NCBI GenBank assembly: GCA_037355855.1
Contig: CM074762.1
Coordinates: 2,790,001-2,854,000 of the forward strand
From: Pseudo-nitzschia pungens
Lineage: Eukaryota; Bacillariophyta; Bacillariophyceae; Bacillariales; Bacillariaceae
Reading direction: 5' to 3'
Length of the DNA: 64,000 bases
Part shown: positions 1 to 11,788 of the stretch, piece by piece
Position numbering within the stretch: the stretch's first letter is position 1
How the letters are laid out: each line of letters opens with the position of its first letter
The notes under the pieces: generated by a model
What the model saw: the letters and a program-made list of their open reading frames with translations, nothing else
Databases searched by the model: none
Told to the model about the DNA's origin: nothing
Position numbers and translations under genes: made by a program

Positions 1-476
1 CGGAGCTATGGAAGAGGTTCTTTTGGAGCACCCGAGTGTTGCTGATTGTGCGGTGATCCCTGTTCGGGATGAACTCAAGGGTCAGCTCCCGTTCGGCTTT
101 GTGGTCTGTACCAAGGGAACCGACCCAGAAGATTACGATCGGATCTGTGCACGAACTTGTCAAATTGGTGCGTGAAAAACTGGGTCCCGTGGCGGCATTC
201 AAAAACGTCACCGTGATCGACTGCGGATTACCAAAGACACGGTCCGGAAAGGTAAGTTTCGTTCGCACACACGATGTAGTGTAGCGCTGGTGTTGCACGA
301 ACAGTACGAACATTCGTCTCACATCTCCCGTGTACGATGAAAAGATTTTGAGAGGCATGATGGCCAAGATTGCCAACGGTGAAACGTATTCGATTTCACC
401 AACAATAGAGGACAAATCCGTGGTGGAGAAATTGGTCCCAAAAATTCAGAATTTGGTTGCGAAAAAAGTCGGCTAG
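1..476 (+). CDS. Acetyl-CoA synthetase-like enzyme, C-terminal fragment
   Basis: This is the 3' end of an AMP-forming acyl-CoA synthetase; the rest lies left of the window. Such enzymes activate acetate or propionate to the acyl-CoA with ATP. The visible part is the C-terminal AMP-binding subdomain: HPSVADCAVIPVRDELKGQ, then ELVKLVREKLGPVAAFK, then LPKTRSGK with the lysine that is catalytic in this family. A GT-AG intron at 252-344 splits GK from ILRGMMAKIANGE, and the frame closes at TAG 474-476. The first block and the second block are in different frames; one extra base near 152 explains this (see findings). The stop touches the stop of the convergent sulfotransferase. The family call is firm; acetate versus propionate specificity cannot be told from the fragment. 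Confidence 0.85.
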
Positions 477-1817
477 AGAAAGTATCGCTGCAATAGATTT
501 CCAGAGTTCCACCGATGAGAAAGCTTGAATCAGTTTTGTGGCTGCAAGTTTTTCCTTCTCGTCGTAGAATTCATCGTAGTGCTTCCCACGAATGAATTCT
601 TCGGCTTTTGCGCCTTTGGCAGGAGTCAAGGACAGAAACGTTAGCAATCGATCCACCGTCTCATTCCAATTCGAAGCGTAATCCTCATAGAATAGTGTTA
701 GAAACGGAATCCCCTTCTTTTCGATAAGACTGACAGCATGATTGTGCCACTCGGTGTAGGCTATGAATTCTCCGTAACATGGAACTTGTTGTGCGTATTG
801 CAACAATTCTTTGCTCAGAATGCCGTGACGCCTCTCCTGTTTGAAGGAGTCCGTGTCTCGAAATCTACAGTAGGCTCGAAAACCCTCCTTCGTTTTGTTG
901 AAGACTTCTACTCTTTCTTCGTACTTCGCATTGTTGCTACGTGCCCACCGTCGTTCCTTGAGATGCAACCGTGCAACAATGTTGTCAAATGGATTTCGTA
1001 TCAAATGGACGGCTCTCTTTGGAATGTCCGGAGAATATGTTGTCTTAACTTTGGTCCTGTTGAATATTCGTTTCCCAGTTCGACACGACACTTCAAAAGC
1101 TTCCAAGGTATTGTTGTATTGCTTCCGACCCGGTGTTTGGCAAGCATCGCATTCTCCGCCACAATGTGTTTTTGTGAGAATGTATTTGGGTGGTAGCGAC
1201 CAGGTGGTATATCGGAAGAATGGACCATCTATCGAGTCCTTGAAAAGCGATATGCTGTCTTCTTTGGTATCCTGTTCCTGTCCGTAATTTGTCGCTGTCG
1301 TAGTACGAGTGTAGTCCTGTATTAGATGATTAGTGTATGTCGTTCCGCTGTTGGGAAACGACATCAACCAGGCCACTTCAAGTGATTTGTCGCCTCTTTG
1401 GTGACGATTAGCGCCAGCACTCTGCTCGGTTTGTTTCTCATTGCTTTCGTCATGGCGAGGTCTCGAGGAATCCCCCGATGAGGCATCTGTGGTAACTTCC
1501 AAATGCGATTTCCTTGAATTCCCAATGGTACCGGAGTCCAGACGGACAAAATCGTCCTTCGAGGAAGCATCGCGATTCGCTTCTTCCCAATCACCATTGT
1601 AAGTCCCATTCTTCGTATCGAAGGAATCGGGCAGCTTGTTATAATTATCCTCAATGTCGACAAAAACTCTTAGTTTTCCATCAAATTCCAGGATTGAGAA
1701 AATCGCCAAAACTGAGATTGACGAAACGAAGAGGCCATGCTTCGAGGCCAGGAACCGAAGAGGGTGATTACCGCCTCTCATCGCCGCAATTTCTTCTTTC
1801 TCCAGGATGATAAACAA
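396..1817 (-). CDS. Membrane-anchored sulfotransferase (P-loop)
   Basis: This is a type II membrane sulfotransferase that would transfer sulfate from PAPS to a glycan or protein, probably in the Golgi lumen. It is a single exon of 473 codons as read. A hydrophobic anchor lies near residues 28-43 and is followed by a charged, low-complexity stem. The PAPS-binding loop is WLMSFPNSGTTYTN (about residue 150) and the 3'-phosphate motif is HLIRNPFDNIVARLHL. NxS/T sites and paired cysteines (CGGECDAC) fit a luminal domain. The start may be the first Met or the thirteenth residue. The last 26 codons run antisense through the acetyl-CoA synthetase exon. A +1 shift near 487 would instead give a family-like ending (ELWKSIARYFL) and stop at 475-473, for 447 aa. 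The acceptor substrate is unknown. Confidence 0.8.
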   Translation of the reverse strand: MFIILEKEEIAAMRGGNHPLRFLASKHGLFVSSISVLAIFSILEFDGKLRVFVDIEDNYNKLPDSFDTKNGTYNGDWEEANRDASSKDDFVRLDSGTIGNSRKSHLEVTTDASSGDSSRPRHDESNEKQTEQSAGANRHQRGDKSLEVAWLMSFPNSGTTYTNHLIQDYTRTTTATNYGQEQDTKEDSISLFKDSIDGPFFRYTTWSLPPKYILTKTHCGGECDACQTPGRKQYNNTLEAFEVSCRTGKRIFNRTKVKTTYSPDIPKRAVHLIRNPFDNIVARLHLKERRWARSNNAKYEERVEVFNKTKEGFRAYCRFRDTDSFKQERRHGILSKELLQYAQQVPCYGEFIAYTEWHNHAVSLIEKKGIPFLTLFYEDYASNWNETVDRLLTFLSLTPAKGAKAEEFIRGKHYDEFYDEKEKLAATKLIQAFSSVELWKSIAAILSLADFFRNQILNFWDQFLHHGFVLYCW

Positions 1818-2310
1818 CGAGTAGTATTCGATCTTTCTAAAGAAGAGTGTTGGTTCGTTCTAGTTAAGCTGCAATCACCAATGAGGCACTCTCGTTGCCG
1901 AGTTCCACAATTCGGTGCAAGGTAATTATCGAATGAACGATGGACCATGGATCGAACGCAGAATAAGAAAGCAAAAATCAAAAATCCTTCGTTTCGGTAT
2001 CATTTTTTTTTTTGAAATTCAAATTTGAAACGGGACTGATCCATCGAAACCAATCTTGTGGCGCGACGCAAGACGTCAACCGTGGCCATCCTTTCATTAA
2101 ATCCATGAAATCCATCGTTGTTCCGACTTTTTGTCACCCATCAAGACACATCACCGATGTGTTCTTGTGGACCTTCGATTGGATCTACCGTACGAAGCCG
2201 GGATTGCAATAGCAAGAAGAGATCGTTAACGACGTGAGGAACACTCCGAATCACTTGCGATCAAAAAGAATAAAACGTTGCATACCCAATAACGGTACAA
2301 GAACCTGATC
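1818..2310. other. Divergent intergenic region
   Basis: This is the spacer between the divergent sulfotransferase and purine genes and presumably holds both promoters. It has short A/T runs (about 2000-2030). I see no coding signal, RNA gene or clear repeat in it. Confidence 0.5.
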
Positions 2311-5300
2311 ATGTACAGCGTCGAAGTTCTTGGTTTTGGAGGACGAGCACCTTCCGAGGTATGTTGAGTCTATCTCGTGCTAAAGTGATGTGGTGGTGTG
2401 TGCGGGGAAGAATGTAAAATATCTCTTCGATTGAATTCGGTCAAGAGTCGCAGTTGATGAATTGCATGTGCAGCGTGGTTCACGGAATTTTGTCGTCGCT
2501 TTTTTTTTTCATGCTTCCTAATTCGTGGTATCTTTCAGGTGTTGGATTTGCTTTCTAAGGCTCGCCTCGAATGCGGTATCGACGAAATTGTTCCCAGTCG
2601 GTCGCAATCCATCCAGTCCGCTCTCCTCGAAGCCCCGTACCGCACCTTCCTACAGGACTCCTGCAAAGATGCCAAGGCAACGACATCCATTGTGCTGTAC
2701 TGTCTGCCCACAACCGTGACGGAATACATCGCCTCCTCCTCCGAAGCAGACCTAGTCCGTTCCAAAATCTTGGCTGGTGGTGTTGTCGTCGCATATGACG
2801 TTGCTGGCTCATCTCTTCTCGGAGGTTCCATTGAAGACGCCTTGGGCGCAATCAACGGAGATGAAAAATCCCAATCGTCGTTCGCAGGAGCAGCACTCGC
2901 TGCCGTTTCCAAACTCGACGCAAAGGCAGTCGAAGAAGCAGTCGGTCCCTCGAAAAGAAAGGATGTCGTTATTGTTGTCGGTTCGGGTGGTCGAGAACAC
3001 GCGTTGGCCGTTGCCTTGGCCAAGTCGCCATTAGTGTCCGAAGTGTTGTGTTGTCCCGGAAACGGAGGAACTGGCGTCGGAAGAAAACCCCAAAATTAAA
3101 AACAAAGGGGCCGATCAAAGCAACAAAACTGTCATCGCTCTTACGAAAGAGGTTGGCGCCAAAATGGTTGTCGTTGGCCCAGAAGCTCCCTTGGTTGCTG
3201 GATTAGTTGATGAAATGAGTGTGGAATGCCCTGATGTCTTGTGTTTTGGTCCTTCAAAAGCTGCAGCCGAGCTTGAAGCCAGCAAGGCATTCAGCAAGGA
3301 TTTCCTTCAGGAGTACGACATTCCAACTGCCAAGTACCGCACCTTCACAGACTCTGCCGAAGCAATAAAATATGTTGAATCGCTGGACGATAACGACAGA
3401 CAGGTGGTCAAGGCATCTGGACTTGCAGCTGGGAAGGGGGTCCTGCTGCCAACTACTAAACAAGAAACCATCGATGCAGTGAAAGAAATCATGTCCGACA
3501 AAGCATTCGGCGATGCCGGAGATACGTGTGTGATTGAGTCCTTCTTGACCGGACCAGAGGCATCTTGCTTTGCGCTTTGTGACGGAAAAACGGCTGTGCT
3601 CATGCCAGCAGCACAAGACCACAAGCGTGCATTAGATAATGACGAAGGTCTCAACACCGGGGGTATGGGTGCATACGCACCTGCACCCTGCGTGACGCCT
3701 GACCTACAGAAAGAAATCGAAGCCATGTGCATCAAAACTGTCGAGAAAATGGCGGAGCGTGGTACACCATACGTTGGTCTCTTATATGCTGGTATGATGT
3801 GAGTGTTTGTAAACGTCGATTTTTGGTGGAAGATTTTGCATTTCCCATTTCTCACACGTGTCTCGCTGTTTCCTTCTCCTTGAATAAAGGTTGACTCCCG
3901 ATGGCCCATATGTACTCGAGTTCAATTGCCGCTTCGGGGATCCAGAAACTCAAGTTGTTCTCCCACTACTCGAGACCGATTTGTACGAGACTATGACAGC
4001 TTGCTGCACCGGTACTCTTGATAGTGTCGATGTCCGCTTCAAAGAGGACGTTTCAGCTGCTACAGTTGTCTGCGCCGCACAAGGCTACCCATTAAAATAT
4101 CCGAAGGGCATGGAGATTAAGGGGCTTGATGAAGCAAAATCAATCGAGGGTGTCAAAGTTTACCACGCCGGAACCAAAGTGGATGAAAATTCTGTCACGC
4201 GCTGTTCCGGAGGTCGTGTCTTGGCTGTTACAGGACTTGGATCGGATCTTAAATCTGCTTTGAACACAGCTTACAAAGGTGTCGATGCTGTTTCTTTCAT
4301 TGGAGATGATGGTGCAGCATTGATGCACAACAGAACCGATATCGGAAGAAAGGCTACACAGAAAAAGCTTCGAATTGGTGTTCTTGGGTCAACACGGGGG
4401 ACAGCTTTGATTCCAGTTATGGAAGCATGCGCATCCGGTGCATTGGATGCCGAAATTGTTGCTGTTATCAGTAACAAATCAGACGCTCCCATTCTAGAAA
4501 AGGGAAGGTCTCTCGGGGCAACCGTAGTATCGAAGTTTGTGTCCGCCAAAGGGTTGTCTCGTGAGCAATATGATGCAGAATGCACGGCTGCCCTTGTAGG
4601 AGCTGGAGTTGAATACGTTCTATTGATTGGATACATGAGAATTCTTTCTGCATCGTTTTGCAAATTTTGGGCTGGACGTTGTATCAATGTCCATCCATCG
4701 CTGCTACCAAAGCATGCCGGAGACATGGATCTCAGGGTTCACCAGGCAGTCATCGATGCTGGAGAAGAAGAAAGTGGCTGTACGATTCACGAGGTTACCG
4801 AGGAGGTCGATGGCGGACCAATCCTCGTTCAGAAGAAAGTTGCTGTCTCAAAGAACGATACCGCCTTAAGTCTGAAAGCAAAAGTGCAACGACTCGAAGG
4901 ACCAGCCTTCGTGGAAGCCATTGCAAGTGTTACTAAGGGAAAAGCCATTAGTTATGCGGATGCTGGCGTGAGCATCGATGCAGGAAACAACCTTGTGGAG
5001 ATGATCAAACCTTTCTGCAAAGCTACTCGTCGTGCAGGTTGTGATGCAGACCTTGGGGGTTTTGGTGGTCTCTTTGACCTTTCTGCTGCAGGATACGATG
5101 CAAAAGAAACTGTTTTGATCGGTGCGACAGATGGTGTAGGAACCAAGCTTCGAATTGCCCAAAAGACGAAGAAACATTCTACTGTCGGAATTGATCTCGT
5201 TGCCATGTGCGTCAACGATCTTATTGTTGCCGGAGGGGAACCATTATTCTTCCTCGACTACTTCGCTACTGGACATTTGGAGGTCAACGAAGCTTCCGAA

Positions 5301-5996
5301 GTCGTAAAGGGCATTGCCGAAGGATGCAGCCAAGCTGGGTGTGGACTTATTGGTGGCGAAACAGCCGAAATGCCATCCATGTACGCTCCTGGAGATTACG
5401 ATCTTGCTGGATTTAGCGTAGGAGCAGTGCACAGGGATCGAATTCTACCACAGAACATTGGTGCTGGGGATGTCTTGCTTGGTCTTGCCAGCAGTGGGAT
5501 CCACAGCAATGGTTTCAGTCTCGTAAGAAAATTGATCGAAAAAGAAGGCCTCTCCTATGACAGTCCATGCCCATGGGACTCTTCAGTCGAAACCATTGGG
5601 GATTCATTACTCACTCCAACCAAGATCTATGTCAAGGCATCCCTGCCTCTCCTCAAGAAAGGCATCATTAAGGGAATGTCTCACATCACCGGTGGTGGTC
5701 TTCTAGAGAACCTGCCTCGCACTCTGCCTAAGGGAATTGGAGCAGAGATCACAAACCATCCCAGTCTCCCTAGCGTTTTCGCGTGGATGAAGAATGCTAG
5801 TGGCCTTGACGACAACGAAATGCTTCGCACTTTCAATTGTGGTGTAGGAATGGTGATTGTTGTTGACAAGGAATCCGCAGCTGAAGCAAAGCAAATGTTG
5901 ATCGATGCGGGAGAGGAAGTAGTCTACGATCTAGGAACACTCGTATCTGATGCTAGCATGGAAGTCAAGATGATTAATCCTCTGACCTGCAACTGA
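2311..5996 (+). CDS. GART: Trifunctional purine enzyme GARS-GART-AIRS
   Basis: A fused enzyme for steps 2, 3 and 5 of de novo IMP synthesis. Exons are 2311-2358, 2539-3798 and 3890-5996, with GT-AG introns of 180 and 91 bp. The product is about 1137 aa once one extra base near 3073 is discounted. Order: an unrecognised N-terminal region of about 156 aa; GAR synthetase (VVIVVGSGGREHALA, GNGGT, VVVGPEAPLVAGL, FNCRFGDPETQ); GAR transformylase (LRIGVLGSTRGT, the Asn-His of INVHPSLLPKHAGD, EEVDGGPILVQ); AIR synthetase (YADAGVSIDAGNN, GATDGVGTKLRIA, CVNDLIVAGGEPLFFLDYFA, GGETAEMP). Catalytic motifs of all three look intact. This D-N-M order differs from animal GARS-AIRS-GART. At 3073 the upstream frame reads on to a TAA, while the conserved sequence resumes one base later. 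Confidence 0.93.
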
Positions 5997-6656
5997 GGGA
6001 GTGACAGCATTTGGCTTAATCCATTAGTTAATAAATGCGATTATCTTTTGATACAGTGCTTTGCTCTATTTGGCCCAAGTAACTTCTTTGTAATCTTAGT
6101 AGGAATGGTGGTTGTTATTGACAAGGAATCCGCAGCTGAAGCAAAGCAAATGTATGGATGTCAAGATGATTAACCCTCTGACCTACAACTGAGGGAGTGA
6201 CAGCATTGAGCTTAATCCATCAGTTAATCAATGCCATTATCTTTCGATGCAGTTTGTGCTTATACTCTCTTCTATTCGGCCCCTTTAGTAATGTTTGTAG
6301 TCTTGTTAGATGGTTGTCATCGTCATTTGTTGATGATGCGACTCCGTACCGGGTAACCTTAGGACTCGTACGTACCGGTATGATCCTTGAACCTACCTGG
6401 TACCTTTAACTCTTGTTGAGATGTTTCCCTGGCCCTTGTTGCGGGACTGATGAATCCTGGGTGTGAAGGACACTTGTCAAAAAATTCAGTTATCTCACAT
6501 AACTTACTCAATACCCATCGACTCTCAAACTCGAACAAGCCCTCTCCTGCATAGCATCCATCAAAGTAGCGCTGTGATTTGGATGGCTTTACTAGAATAT
6601 ATCAGTAGTAACAGAGAATAGATAGCGACGACAAGCAAAGAGCATTTCACGCCGCC
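5997..6656. repeat. Decayed tandem copy of the purine gene 3' end
   Basis: Bases 5844-6098 (the last codons of the purine gene plus 3' flank) are repeated at about 6099-6310. The second copy keeps the start (GTAGGAATGGTG..), the segment around the stop (CTCTGACCTACAACTGAGGG) and the GAGTGACAGCAT flank. It lacks about 70 internal coding bases and has scattered substitutions, so it cannot encode the C-terminus. The rest, up to the CLPTM1 start, shows no gene. The likely cause is a local tandem duplication followed by decay. Confidence 0.85.
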
Positions 6657-9324
6657 ATGACAGAAACAGGGACCGAAAGCGGAAAGAAGGAAGGGAAATC
6701 GAAGTTTGGCTCGATATTTTCGTCGTCATGTGCTGCTTCAGTGTTCATGGCAGTTTATGTCTCTTTTGCAATGCTTAATCTGTAAGTTACTCTGTGGAAT
6801 CGGATGGAAAGTAGTTGTCACAAAAAAAAATTCTGCACTGCTACTGTTTTGCTCAATCTGCTCTTTTTAATTTCAGTTACGGAATGATGTACCCCTTGAC
6901 GAGAGTCAACCTCGATAACTTTGCGCCCGATTCCTTCATTCGTCCGCTCTGGGACACGGAGGCCAAAATCGCTATGAAGGTTTACTTATCCACAAAAGCA
7001 AGATACAGCCAAGAATTCTTACAATCAGAGTTCACCGAATCGGAAGGAGAAGAAAACTCAAAAGATATTGTTCTGCTGTGGCAACAGCGAATCGATACCC
7101 CCTCTCTTTCCAAAACTTTCCTGATATCAAGTCTGGATTGCATCAACGAGGAAAAAGCATGCAACACTGATAATACTAGTGATCAAAGCGGTGCGTCCAT
7201 CGATCCATCCTTGAAATTTGCACAAGAGTGGCTGGACAGTCAGGATAAAGCCTCCATGGAAGACGACGGAAGTATCTTTTCCACTATACAATCTGCTGCT
7301 GGACAGGGAATTGAATCGACCTCGATACTTTTGACGCTCGGACAAAGTGTCTCGAAGAAAGTGAATTCCTTATTAGAAACCTTGGGATTGGTAAAGGATA
7401 CCACGACGAAAGAAACTAGCGCTGCCAGCAAGGGTATCCTGGAACGATCAAACGTACACCTACCGGCATCTTCACCGATTTGGTCAAATCTTATGAACAA
7501 CGCGACAATCTACGTGCACGTAGTGTTGGTGCGCGACAAATTTTTCTCCGAGAATTCCGACTTGACATTGAATCAAGCTACTATGGCACTTGGGCAAGCA
7601 TCTCGATCCCATGGCCTGTTGCTGGGTAAAGTTGATCTTCTCAAGTACGACCCCCCTTCTCATCTTGCTAGACCAAATAGAATCCTACTTTGGGATGTAT
7701 CCTATCTGTTCCGAAAGTACATCCTACGAGATAGCAATATTGGGCGGCCTCCATGGGACATGGAATTTGCTAAACCCGAATATTTCGCAGCCTATCAGCA
7801 AATGCAGCAAATGAAAGCGGAAGGAAGAGGCTATCCGTACTGGAAACCTGAAGTTGCTGTCAAATACCTTATTGACGAAGATGCATATCCAATGGATATT
7901 GCCCACGTTTCAGGAATGGTAAGTGCGTTGAATCTTCATCTGCTTATCTTCATTGTCATTCTTTACCGTATCCTTTTTCGCTATTGAATTCACATGGTGT
8001 GCCCAGGTCGGAGCATGCGAATGCGTTGGCATTGGCACTTTGTCTGACACCACCCATTCCACCTGCTGATTTGTACTTTTTCACGTAGGATTTTGTTCGT
8101 GTTCAAAGGACTACGGACCATCCTTCTGGGGTAGCCCATATTCCGGCTTTGCACGTTGACGAAATCGGGTTGACCAGTGACAAATACATTCCCATCAATG
8201 AAACGGTTACGAGCCTACCGCTGCGCATTTCATTCGATCGTAGTGATATGCAAGGCGAAGAAAATGGTCGAGCCTCCACTGCCACTGCAGGAGGAATTAG
8301 CCCTGCTAGGTGGCGTCTTCTAACCCATCTCTCCGCATCTTTAGAATCTCAACGAGAACTTGGATTCGAGCAATCCGACATCGATGACTTACGGCGATTG
8401 ATCGCAGATACAAACGTTACCTTATTGGGTATTACTGTTCTGGCTAGTGCCTTGCATATGCTCTTTGAATTCTTGACATTCAAAAATGAAGTTTCGTTCT
8501 GGAAGAATAATTCTGATTTGACTGGACTATCGGTTCGATCACTTTTCTTGGATATGATTGGTCAATTCATCATTGTGCTTTATTTGATTGAACAAGAAAC
8601 ATCCTTTCTGATGACTATTACGAGCACTTTTGGAGTATTGGTTGCTCTTTGGAAATGTAAACAGGCCGCAGGGTTTGCTTTGGTGCCCCTTTCCGACGAA
8701 GATAAGGAAAAGAAATGTTCGGTAATCAATATTTTGCCACGAATCTTCGGATACCAATTCAAGGCAACGAGACTGCAATCTTCGTCCGCTCCATCTGATG
8801 GTCCATCCTCCAAGGATGATGCAGCAAAGGCAGGACAAACTAAGGAGAATGCTCCCGATCTCGAGGCACTGACACTCGAAGCAGATCGTCAGGCCACTGT
8901 GTGGTTGGGGTCCGTTCTACTTCCTTTGGTTATTGGATACACAATTTACTCCCTTATTCAACAGGAGCATTCCTCGTGGTATTCATGGCTCATAACATCC
9001 GCAAGTAGTGGAGTTTATGCGTTCGGATTCGTTCTGATGACCCCCCAGCTGTTCCTCAACTACAAAATGAAGAGTGTTGCTCATTTGCCATGGCGTGTGC
9101 TTGTCTACAAAAGCCTGAACACGTTTATCGATGATCTCTTTGCATTTATCATTCGAATGCCCACAATGGCGCGCATGAGTTGCTTTCGAGATGACATTGT
9201 TTTCTTCATTTACCTCTATCAAAGATGGCTGTACCCAGTCGATGCGTCACGACCGGTCGAAGGTGGGGGAGAAGGGGAATCTGTTGCTCAAACAAAAGTT
9301 TCCGATGATAAGAAGAATCAATAG
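6657..9324 (+). CDS. CLPTM1: CLPTM1 family multipass membrane protein
   Basis: An ER/Golgi membrane protein of the CLPTM1/CLPTM1L family, which has been linked to lipid scrambling and receptor assembly in animals. Exons are 6657-6781, 6877-7918 and 8089-9324, all GT-AG, giving 800 aa. The ATG has a strong context (GCCGCCATGA). A hydrophobic segment near residue 30 is followed by the luminal domain (YGMMYPLTRVNL, IYVHVVLVRDKF), then the family-typical IGLTSDKYIPINETVTSLPL. The C-terminal half has several transmembrane segments (around FLDMIGQFIIVLYLIEQ, WLGSVLLPLVIGYTIYSLI and YGSW-like loops), and LFLNYKMKSVAHLPW, RMPTMARMSCFRDDIVFFI are highly typical of the family. It reads without frameshift. 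The C-terminal tail is short and acidic. Confidence 0.9.
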
Positions 9325-9515
9325 AGATTGAAAAGAGACTGGAGGTAACTCTCACGTATGCTAACGCAAATAAAAAATACTAGGTTTATTCAAATGTCTT
9401 CCATGGAAGGATAGATCTCATGCTAGTGAAAACACGTCTAGCTATCACCAATGCATCAACCCAAGAATTGCTACTCGCAATTATAGATGGCACCTTGACC
9501 GATGCGTACTCGCTT

Positions 9516-11788
9516 CTACCGAAGTTGCCCCGAATCCGCAATCGTTACTGCGTGCAATCATAACATACACAAAAATTCGTCAGACTTCGTTTCATCATTC
9601 AATACCAGCGCTGCGTCTATGTGTATACCTAGACGCCCAAACCAAAAACATTGTGATTTATTTGTGCCAAAACGCTGGGCTCACCTTTCACTCGGGTTGA
9701 GCCCGAATCGCTTCCCACTTGTTCGATAGCAGAAAGAACATTTTGGCCTGAAATCACCTGCATCGCAATGGGAACAGGAAGGCGTCCGTAAGTTTGTATC
9801 TCGCCACAAAATAAACACAAGCATTGGCTTTTGCGCGTTGGAATTGCTGCCGAGACGCGACCTACCTTTCCGAACACAACGTGCTTCCCATCTAAAGATA
9901 GGGGGAAGCAAAAAGTTTTGCAGAAAGAAAAATGCGTTGAGAGATCCGTTGGATGTCTGTACTTCTTACGTTTTGGACAGCTCTTCAAAGTCGATCATCG
10001 GACTTACCGAGCCAAGGGGTGTCGGCTGTGCACAAAAAGACTTTTGTTTGATTCAAATGGTTGAAATGAAGAATGAGAAACGGATGGAGGGGCATTCAGT
10101 ATTACTTGTTACTCCGTGACCAGAAAACAATGCTCGCCTCCGAGCAGCTTCCAGAGACAATAGGTGCCTCCATAACAGGATCCAAATTCACTTACATTGA
10201 GACCCATTAGTGTTGGGGCCGGCATTCGCCCTAAAACAAAAACAAAACAAATGAAACGAAGTAGAACAACGATAAAAGTCAATGCAGCATCAGAGAGACT
10301 GTCCATGGAACATCGACCATTTTGCAGCGTGGCCAAGGACGAAAGTTCTCCTTGAACATTGATCTGAAATAGCTGTGTATTCCTTGGCCCAAAAGAAATG
10401 GACTTACATAGACAGAGTCCCAGCACTGTTTCGCAGGCAAGTGCCGCAAAATACAGACGGTTAGATTCCATCAGTTAGTATGCAAGAGTTGTTGTAAACA
10501 AAAAGCAACGAACCAATACCAGCCAGCACCAGTCCACCAGACCTATCACCCTACATTCCATTCCATTCCATTCCATTCGATTCGATTCTACATACCCTGA
10601 ATGCTTCAATATGACTACATAACGATTCATTCCACACGGAAGCGCCCCAAAAAAGAAGAGAGAAAGTTTTCAGTCGAGAGTGACAATTGTTCATCCAACC
10701 GAAAAGCATCGAAACCCGATCCATCTGCTGTACACACTCCGCAGCGCAACCTCCGCAACTCACAGTTTTCGTCGGCAAATTTTTCTCCATAGATCTGAAT
10801 GGATTTCGTGATGTTTGGCCGCAACAGCAAACGAAAGGAAAACGAAGTCAAACGTAAGGGGCGATTTGTTCATCATTTTGTTTCGAAACGTTTTGTCTTT
10901 TGGTATGCACTCAGAGCGGTGCACCGAGGGGCAAGGAACTCACGCTTTCTCCACCGGTTCCATCTCCTCTACGGCACAAGGTACAACACGGCATCGCGCG
11001 CAAGGCAGGGGTCAGGAAACGAAACTCCGGATGACGAGTCGAGTCGAGTCGAGTCGAGTGCACTACACGCACACGCAGGGCTGTCCAATTCCACACCACC
11101 GCTGGACCGAACAAATCTATCCTTTTACCTTGTGAAATCGCCACCCTGACACATGAACGAGGTGATGACTATCCGTTCGGCCATCGACGAACAAAACAGG
11201 GCAGGGCAGAACATGGCAGGGCAGGGGAGGCCAGTCACAAACAAAACCGACACAGAGATAGAGACCAAAGCGCAACGATGGTGAGGGGATGAACCGAAAA
11301 AAAAAAAGAAAGCCCTCGATCGATCGAGAACGTTGCCGCGTCCTTTTCCAACAATCCGGCAACACGAACCTCGATGAAACGTCGATCCCTTGTAGTGAAG
11401 GAGCTTTCCCGACCGTCCAATTCCCTTCTCTCCGGTGCACCTGCAAAGATTCGAAAGACAACCGGGGAGACAAACGACCAAACGGCTGGTGAGCAGTGCA
11501 GTGTGTGCGCATCGAAACCGCACGGTTCGTACGTTCGTTCGTTCGGACACACAACGCGGCGAGATTCCGAGACCGATGCGCAGCATTCTGTTCGATTGCA
11601 TTGCGTTCTATTCCATTCCGTTCCATTCCGTCACATCGCATCGCATCCATTTTTTTCCAAACCTACAAGCACCGAAAATTCTCGGCCGTCTTTGGGACGA
11701 CATCGGCTCTCAGTTCCATCTCGATTCTCCCTCTGGGACTCCCGCCGATCGAGATGTCGAAGAAGACCACCGGATTGGTATCGCTCAT
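9516..11788 (-). CDS. Cyclophilin A-type peptidyl-prolyl isomerase, 12 exons
   Basis: A cytosolic cyclophilin catalysing cis-trans isomerisation of Xaa-Pro bonds. I rebuilt 12 exons, in coding order: 11788-11667, 11440-11370, 11168-11129, 10968-10944, 10794-10764, 10614-10596, 10425-10408, 10230-10196, 10040-10008, 9891-9866, 9757-9685, 9547-9516. All 11 introns are GT-AG (108-226 bp), every phase joins, and the sum is 525 bp (174 aa). The product runs from [16 protein letters not shown] through [68 protein letters not shown] to TIADSGQLR. The active-site Arg (FHR), Gln (MCQ), Phe and Trp/His (PWLDGKH) are present. An in-frame upstream Met at 11866 could add 26 residues but looks unlike a presequence. 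Neighbouring genes have 0-3 introns, so this architecture is exceptional. Confidence 0.92.

Noticed and set aside
2012..2212. 66-codon frame upstream of the purine gene
   Set aside because: Short, no homology, in a divergent promoter region.
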